NCBI GenBank assembly: GCA_963697965.1
Contig: OY969108.1
Location: 372,001-436,000, forward strand
From: JAPLJC01 sp963697965
Lineage (GTDB): Bacteria > Desulfobacterota > Desulfobaccia > Desulfobaccales > 0-14-0-80-60-11
DNA length: 64,000 nucleotides
Reading direction: 5' to 3'
Below the pieces are notes generated by a model. The model saw nothing but the letters and a program-made list of their open reading frames with translations. It was not told the origin of the DNA and did no database searches. Below are positions 60,423 to 64,000 of the stretch, in pieces (within the stretch, counting starts at the first letter, position 1; each line of letters opens with the position of its first letter). The translations under genes and the position numbers were made by a program.

Positions 60423-61112
60423 ATGCCCGAAGAGACCCAAGATGCACGGCCGATGCCCGACAAGTTCCACCGGGAACTGGCGGAGCTGAAGGCCCGGTTG
60501 CTGGAACTGGCCCAGGCCTCCGAGGCCGCCATTGAGCATAGCATCAAGGCGCTTTTGAACCGGGACCCTGACCTGGCCCGGCAGGTGATCACCGGCGACC
60601 GGAAGGTCAATGACCTGGAGGAGGTGATTGACGGCGAATGCGTCCGCTTGATCGCCCTGTTCCAGCCCGTGGCCATCGATCTCAGGGAGCTGATGGCCAT
60701 GGACCACATCAGCGCCGAGTTGGAGCGCATCGGCGATTCAGCCACCAATATTGCCGAAGAGGTCCTGAATTTGCAGCATCTGCCGGCCAAGCCCATCCAT
60801 TCTGATCTGCCCCTCATGGACCAGAATGTCCAGGAGATGGTGCACCAATGTCTGCAGGCCTTTCTCACGCAGGACACCCACCTGGCCCGGGAGGTCTGTG
60901 TGGCGGACGACGAAGTGGACAGCCTGGACCGCTCCATCATTCATCACCTGGTGACGGAGATGAGCGCGGACCCCGCGGCCATCGCTGCGGGGATGTGTCA
61001 GGTCAACATCGTCCGCAACCTGGAACGGGTGGGCGACCATGCCACCAATATCGCCGAACAGGTGGTCTACATGGTGGAGGGAGAGTCCATCCGCCACCGT
61101 TGCCAGGGGTAG
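60423..61112 (+). CDS. phoU: Phosphate-signalling protein PhoU
   Basis: A 229-residue all-helical protein made of two PhoU repeats, each with metal-binding helices ('DLRELMAMDHISAELERIGDSATNIAEEVL' and 'AAGMCQVNIVRNLERVGDHATNIAEQVVYM'). It represses the Pho regulon through PstSCAB and the PhoR kinase. The ATG at 60423 follows GAGGTGG. No pst or pho genes are adjacent. The gene lies between divergent polA and the hrcA operon. Confidence 0.93.
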   Translation: MPEETQDARPMPDKFHRELAELKARLLELAQASEAAIEHSIKALLNRDPDLARQVITGDRKVNDLEEVIDGECVRLIALFQPVAIDLRELMAMDHISAELERIGDSATNIAEEVLNLQHLPAKPIHSDLPLMDQNVQEMVHQCLQAFLTQDTHLAREVCVADDEVDSLDRSIIHHLVTEMSADPAAIAAGMCQVNIVRNLERVGDHATNIAEQVVYMVEGESIRHRCQG

Positions 61113-61153
61113 AGATCATGACGGCGGCCTTGGAGGAACGGCCCTGGGGATTA

Positions 61154-61180
61154 TTAGCACTTTCCGGAGGGTGTTGCTAA
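61154..61180 (+). promoter_or_regulatory. CIRCE operator (HrcA-binding site)
   Basis: TTAGCACTT, a 9-base spacer and TGTTGCTAA form the canonical 9-9-9 inverted repeat, with about three mismatches to TTAGCACTC-N9-GAGTGCTAA. It lies 65 bases before hrcA, which heads hrcA-grpE-dnaK. HrcA bound here would repress the operon until heat shock. Confidence 0.88.
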
Positions 61181-61232
61181 GATGGCAAAAATCCCTTATA
61201 CTCTTGACAGATACCGACTGGGTTATTAACTT
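61174..61232 (+). promoter_or_regulatory. Tandem promoters for hrcA-grpE-dnaK
   Basis: P1: TTGCTA (61174-61179, inside the right CIRCE arm) and TATACT (61197-61202), 17 bases apart. P2: TTGACA (61204-61209) and TAACTT (61227-61232), also 17 apart and the same boxes as the gatB promoter. HrcA at CIRCE would block P1 directly. P2 would leave a leader of only a few bases. Confidence 0.55.
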
Positions 61233-61245
61233 TCATTTTTGAGAT

Positions 61246-62301
61246 ATGGTCATGGCATTGTTAACGAAGCTTTTGGGAGATCGGTTCACCCGGGTCCTGA
61301 AAACCGTGGTGTCCCAGTATATTGTCACCGGCGAGCCGGTGGGTTCCCGCATGGTGGCCAAGGTTTCGGGCCTCAACCTGTCGCCGGCCAGCATTCGCAA
61401 CCTGATGATGGATCTGGAGGAGCAGGGCTACCTGCAGCAACCCCATACCTCCGCCGGCAGACTCCCAACTCCCAAGGGGTTCCGCTATTACGTGGACCAT
61501 ATATTGCCCGTCCAGGAATTGGGGGCGGGCGTCCAGCAGACGATTCAGGCGGCCTTCACGCCGCCGGTGGGCGAACCCCAGGACCTGTTCCGGCGGGCCT
61601 CCCGGGTACTTTCCAGCGTCAGCGGCCATCCGGCCCTGGTCCTGGCGCCCCGGCCCCAGGCGACGCGGCTGAAGCATATCCAATTTATCAGTATGAGTGG
61701 CGACGGGGTGCTCGCCATCCTGGTTTCCCAGGACAACCAGGTGCAGACCCGGTTCGTGCGGGGCGAGTTTCACTACTCCCAAGATCTGCTGGACCGCTTC
61801 AGCAACTATCTCAACGAGCTATACCAGGGCCATACCCTGAGGGAGTCCCGGCAAAAGATTCTGGCCAAGATGGAGGAAGAAAAGAGCCTCTTCGACAAAA
61901 TGGTCTTCCAGGCCTTGAGTCTCAGCAATCAGGCGCTGCAAAGCGAGGAGGGAGAGGAACTATATATCGAGGGTACCAGCCGCATCCTGGACTACCCGGA
62001 GTTTGCCGAGGACGTGGCAAAACTGCGCAGCATGTTCATGGCCTTCGAAGAGAAACATCGGCTCATCACCCTGCTGGATCAAACCCTGGCGGCCCAGGGG
62101 GTTCAGATCATCATCAGCCCGGGCGAGCCCTTTCCCGAGATGCAACTGAGCCTGGTGGCCTCCTCATACGGATCCCGGCGTGCCCCCTTGGGTTGCCTGG
62201 GGATCATCGGCCCCATGCGCATGGATTATGCCCGGCTGGTTCCCATTGTGCGCTACACCGCCTCCCTGGTCAGCGACTTGCTCGATGGGCGGCAGAGCTG
62301 A
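61246..62301 (+). CDS. hrcA: Heat-inducible transcription repressor HrcA
   Basis: A 351-residue repressor. A winged-helix DNA-binding domain at about 5-70 (SQYIVTGEPVGSRMVAKVSG with 'LSPASIRNLMMDLEEQGYL') precedes 'PHTSAGRLPTPKGFRYYVD', the family mark. A GAF-like dimer domain follows, ending 'RRAPLGCLGIIGPMRMDYAR'. It binds CIRCE and needs GroEL for full activity. The CIRCE site directly upstream shows autoregulation. grpE and dnaK follow in the same direction. Confidence 0.96.
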   Translation: MVMALLTKLLGDRFTRVLKTVVSQYIVTGEPVGSRMVAKVSGLNLSPASIRNLMMDLEEQGYLQQPHTSAGRLPTPKGFRYYVDHILPVQELGAGVQQTIQAAFTPPVGEPQDLFRRASRVLSSVSGHPALVLAPRPQATRLKHIQFISMSGDGVLAILVSQDNQVQTRFVRGEFHYSQDLLDRFSNYLNELYQGHTLRESRQKILAKMEEEKSLFDKMVFQALSLSNQALQSEEGEELYIEGTSRILDYPEFAEDVAKLRSMFMAFEEKHRLITLLDQTLAAQGVQIIISPGEPFPEMQLSLVASSYGSRRAPLGCLGIIGPMRMDYARLVPIVRYTASLVSDLLDGRQS

Positions 62302-62370
62302 GCCCCTCGCAAGTTCCCTAGATCAGAGACCTGCCCGGATTAGCCTCTTGCCGGCGGGCAAAAAGGAGAA

Positions 62371-62988
62371 ATGGGTCATATGACCGCGGCCAAACATCAT
62401 AAGGGAGGGCAACCTGGGGGTGCCCAGGAGGCTGCCCCCGTGCCCAAGGACGCCGCACCGGCGCCGGCGCCCGATATTTCTCATTTGCAGCTCCAGTTGG
62501 AAGAAAAGACTAAGGAAGCCCAGGAGAATTACGAGCGGTACCTCCGGCTTGCCGCGGAAACGGAGAACCTGAAGAAGCGGCTGGAGCGGGAGAAGGCCGA
62601 CCTGCTGCAATTCTCCAACGAAAATCTGATCAAAGAGCTGCTGCCCGTGGTGGACCATGTGGAGCTGGCCCTGGAACACGGACGCCAAGCCGGCACCCCG
62701 GCCCCTTTTCTGGAAGGTCTCGAACTGGTGCACCAGGGATTTCTCAAGACCCTGGGCCGGTTCGGGGTGACTCCTCTGGCGGCGGTGGGCCAGCAGTTCG
62801 ACCCGGCTTACCACAACGCCGTGATGCAGGAAGCCGCCCCGGAGGTTCCCGACTGCACCGTGCTTAAGGAGCTGCAGAAAGGTTACCTGCTCCATGGCCG
62901 CCTGTTGCGGCCGGCCATGGTCGTGGTGGCCCGCAATACCCAGGAAAATTCAAATCAAACCGATTCGACCGATCAGGAGGATAGTTAA
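62371..62988 (+). CDS. grpE: Nucleotide-exchange factor GrpE
   Basis: A 205-residue DnaK cochaperone with a long N-terminal helix ('LQLQLEEKTKEAQENYERYL', 'ETENLKKRLEREKADLLQFS') and the GrpE C-terminal beta domain ('FGVTPLAAVGQQFDPAYHNA', 'GYLLHGRLLRPAMVVVA'). The ATG at 62371 follows AAGGAG closely; an ATG three codons on is possible. It abuts dnaK (TAAATG). Confidence 0.96.
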   Translation: MGHMTAAKHHKGGQPGGAQEAAPVPKDAAPAPAPDISHLQLQLEEKTKEAQENYERYLRLAAETENLKKRLEREKADLLQFSNENLIKELLPVVDHVELALEHGRQAGTPAPFLEGLELVHQGFLKTLGRFGVTPLAAVGQQFDPAYHNAVMQEAAPEVPDCTVLKELQKGYLLHGRLLRPAMVVVARNTQENSNQTDSTDQEDS

Positions 62989-64000
62989 ATGCCCAAACCC
63001 ATAGGCATTGATTTAGGCACCACCAACTCATGCGTGGCGGTTATGGAAGGTGGGGAGCCCAAGGTCATCGCCAATGTCGAAGGAGCCAGGACCACCCCTT
63101 CGGTGGTGGCCTTCACTGAAACCGGGGAGAGGCTGGTGGGCCAGATCGCCAAACGCCAGGCCATCACCAATCCCATAAACACCGTCTTTTCCATCAAGCG
63201 CCTCATCGGGCGCAAATTTGACGACCCGGCAGTGCAGCGGGATCTCAAGATACTGCCCTATAAGATCGTCAAGGCTGCCAATGGTGACGCCCACGTGGAG
63301 ATCCGGGGCCGCACCTATTCCCCGGCGGAGATCTCCGCCATGATCCTCACCAAGATGAAGCAGACCGCAGAGGCGTACCTGGGGGAGAAGGTCACCGAGG
63401 CGGTGATCACCGTGCCGGCCTATTTCAACGATGCCCAGCGCCAGGCCACCAAAGACGCCGGGACCATCGCCGGGCTCACCGTGCTTAGGATCATCAACGA
63501 ACCCACTGCCGCCTCCATGGCCTACGGCCTGGAGAAGAAGAAGGATGAACGCATCGCGGTCTTCGACTTGGGCGGCGGCACCTTCGATATCTCCATCCTG
63601 GAGCTGGGGGAGGGGGTCTTTGAAGTAAAATCGACCAACGGCGACACCCATCTCGGGGGCGACGACTTCGACCAGCGCATCATGAACTTCCTGGCCGACG
63701 AGTTCCTCCGGGAGCAGGGTATCGACCTGCGCCAGGACCGCATGGCCTTGCAGCGCTTGAAGGAAGCCGCGGAGAAGGCCAAATGCGAGCTCTCCACCGC
63801 CCTGGATACCGAAGTCAACCTGCCCTTCATCACCGCAGACGCCTCCGGGCCTAAACATCTGCTGATCAAATTGTCCCGGGCCAAGATGGAGTCCCTGGTG
63901 GCGGAGCTGATCGACCAGACCGAAAAGCCCTGCCTCAATGCCTTGAAGGACGCCAAGGCCAGCCCCAACGAGATCGACGAGGTCATCCTGGTGGGCGGCA
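62989..64000 (+). CDS. dnaK: Chaperone DnaK, N-terminal part (cut by window edge)
   Basis: The first 337 codons of Hsp70 are present and the frame is open to the end of the window. The ATPase domain shows phosphate 1 'IGIDLGTTNSCVAVMEGG', 'TVPAYFNDAQRQATKDAG', connect 1 'INEPTAASMAYGL', phosphate 2 'VFDLGGGTFDISIL' and the start of the adenosine motif (DEVILVGG) at the edge. An AGGAGG site lies 8 bases before the ATG. It is the third gene of the CIRCE-controlled operon. The substrate-binding domain is beyond the window. Confidence 0.97.
   Translation, partial: MPKPIGIDLGTTNSCVAVMEGGEPKVIANVEGARTTPSVVAFTETGERLVGQIAKRQAITNPINTVFSIKRLIGRKFDDPAVQRDLKILPYKIVKAANGDAHVEIRGRTYSPAEISAMILTKMKQTAEAYLGEKVTEAVITVPAYFNDAQRQATKDAGTIAGLTVLRIINEPTAASMAYGLEKKKDERIAVFDLGGGTFDISILELGEGVFEVKSTNGDTHLGGDDFDQRIMNFLADEFLREQGIDLRQDRMALQRLKEAAEKAKCELSTALDTEVNLPFITADASGPKHLLIKLSRAKMESLVAELIDQTEKPCLNALKDAKASPNEIDEVILVGG

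Noticed and set aside
1..64000. CRISPR arrays, tRNA or complete rRNA genes
   Set aside because: No regularly spaced direct repeats, no tRNA T-loop signatures in a cloverleaf context and no rRNA sequence longer than the 14-base match at 28448 were seen by eye.

Overview
The window looks like a chromosome segment of a GC-rich, Gram-negative, probably anaerobic deltaproteobacterium (Desulfobacterota; a Desulfobacca- or Syntrophobacter-like relative is my guess). Pointers are an Mla outer-membrane lipid transport operon, lipoproteins and periplasmic L,D-transpeptidases, a 2-hydroxyacyl-CoA-dehydratase-type protein with its ATP-dependent activator, a DsrE-family protein, the hemX-hemA and sirohaem genes, and a GatB aminoacyl-tRNA amidotransferase. 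No rRNA, tRNA or CRISPR array was seen.

Layout. 1-3.7 kb: start of a DedA-type gene, then mlaE-mlaF-mlaD with a TPR lipoprotein (minus strand). 3.9-9.8 kb: a NifA-like sigma-54 activator, a PdxA2/DUF1537-kinase pair for four-carbon sugar acids, a methyltransferase and a DsrE protein, separated by inverted-repeat elements. 10-14.3 kb: a PilZ protein, an AT-rich ORF broken by one stop codon, a REP-flanked RAYT transposase, an HDAC-family deacetylase, and a membrane protein plus a histidine kinase that lacks the usual phospho-acceptor His. 14.6-22.4 kb: a segment bracketed by two ~560-570 bp direct repeats (tail of a ClC/CBS gene plus start of a tartrate-dehydrogenase gene). It carries an SGNH hydrolase, a large cyclase-ATPase-TPR protein and broken transposases. 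22.3-24.8 kb: tartrate dehydrogenase and a DASS transporter. 25-28 kb: a TIR-NTPase-TPR (NLR-like) gene next to gene debris. 28.8-32.2 kb: a DCCP-like double-cubane protein, a small ORF, its activator and an SPL-like radical SAM protein. 32.3-43.5 kb: a DAC-like protein, MTA/SAH deaminase, an L,D-transpeptidase, an amidohydrolase, an inverted-repeat-flanked YgiT zinc finger, nadB, a GGDEF response regulator, a CBS protein, a DUF2333 protein and AMMECR1. 43.6-46.6 kb: sirohaem/haem genes ending in hemA. 46.7-52.1 kb: fabD and a thiamine-thiazole cluster (thiF, G, H, S, E). 52.4-57.3 kb: gatB, mtnA, a second L,D-transpeptidase and two alanine-zipper lipoproteins. 57.6-64 kb: polA, phoU and the heat-shock operon hrcA-grpE-dnaK (dnaK cut by the window edge) behind a CIRCE operator.

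How the genes fit. The PdxA2/DUF1537 pair with TtuC and a DASS carrier points to use of C4 hydroxy-acids (threonate/erythronate, tartrate). MTA/SAH deaminase and MtnA share methionine salvage. The transpeptidases sit near Lpp-like proteins with Lys-rich C-termini, suggesting envelope tethering. hrcA-grpE-dnaK appears autoregulated through CIRCE.

Two genome-wide traits stand out. Intergenic DNA is crowded with palindromes and MITE-like elements of several families, including a RAYT gene, a decayed RAYT copy and a possible RAYT tail. Several genes (polA twice, the histidine kinase, the TPR lipoprotein, the RAYT) are split by single-base shifts. For polA this more likely reflects residual assembly or sequencing error than biology.
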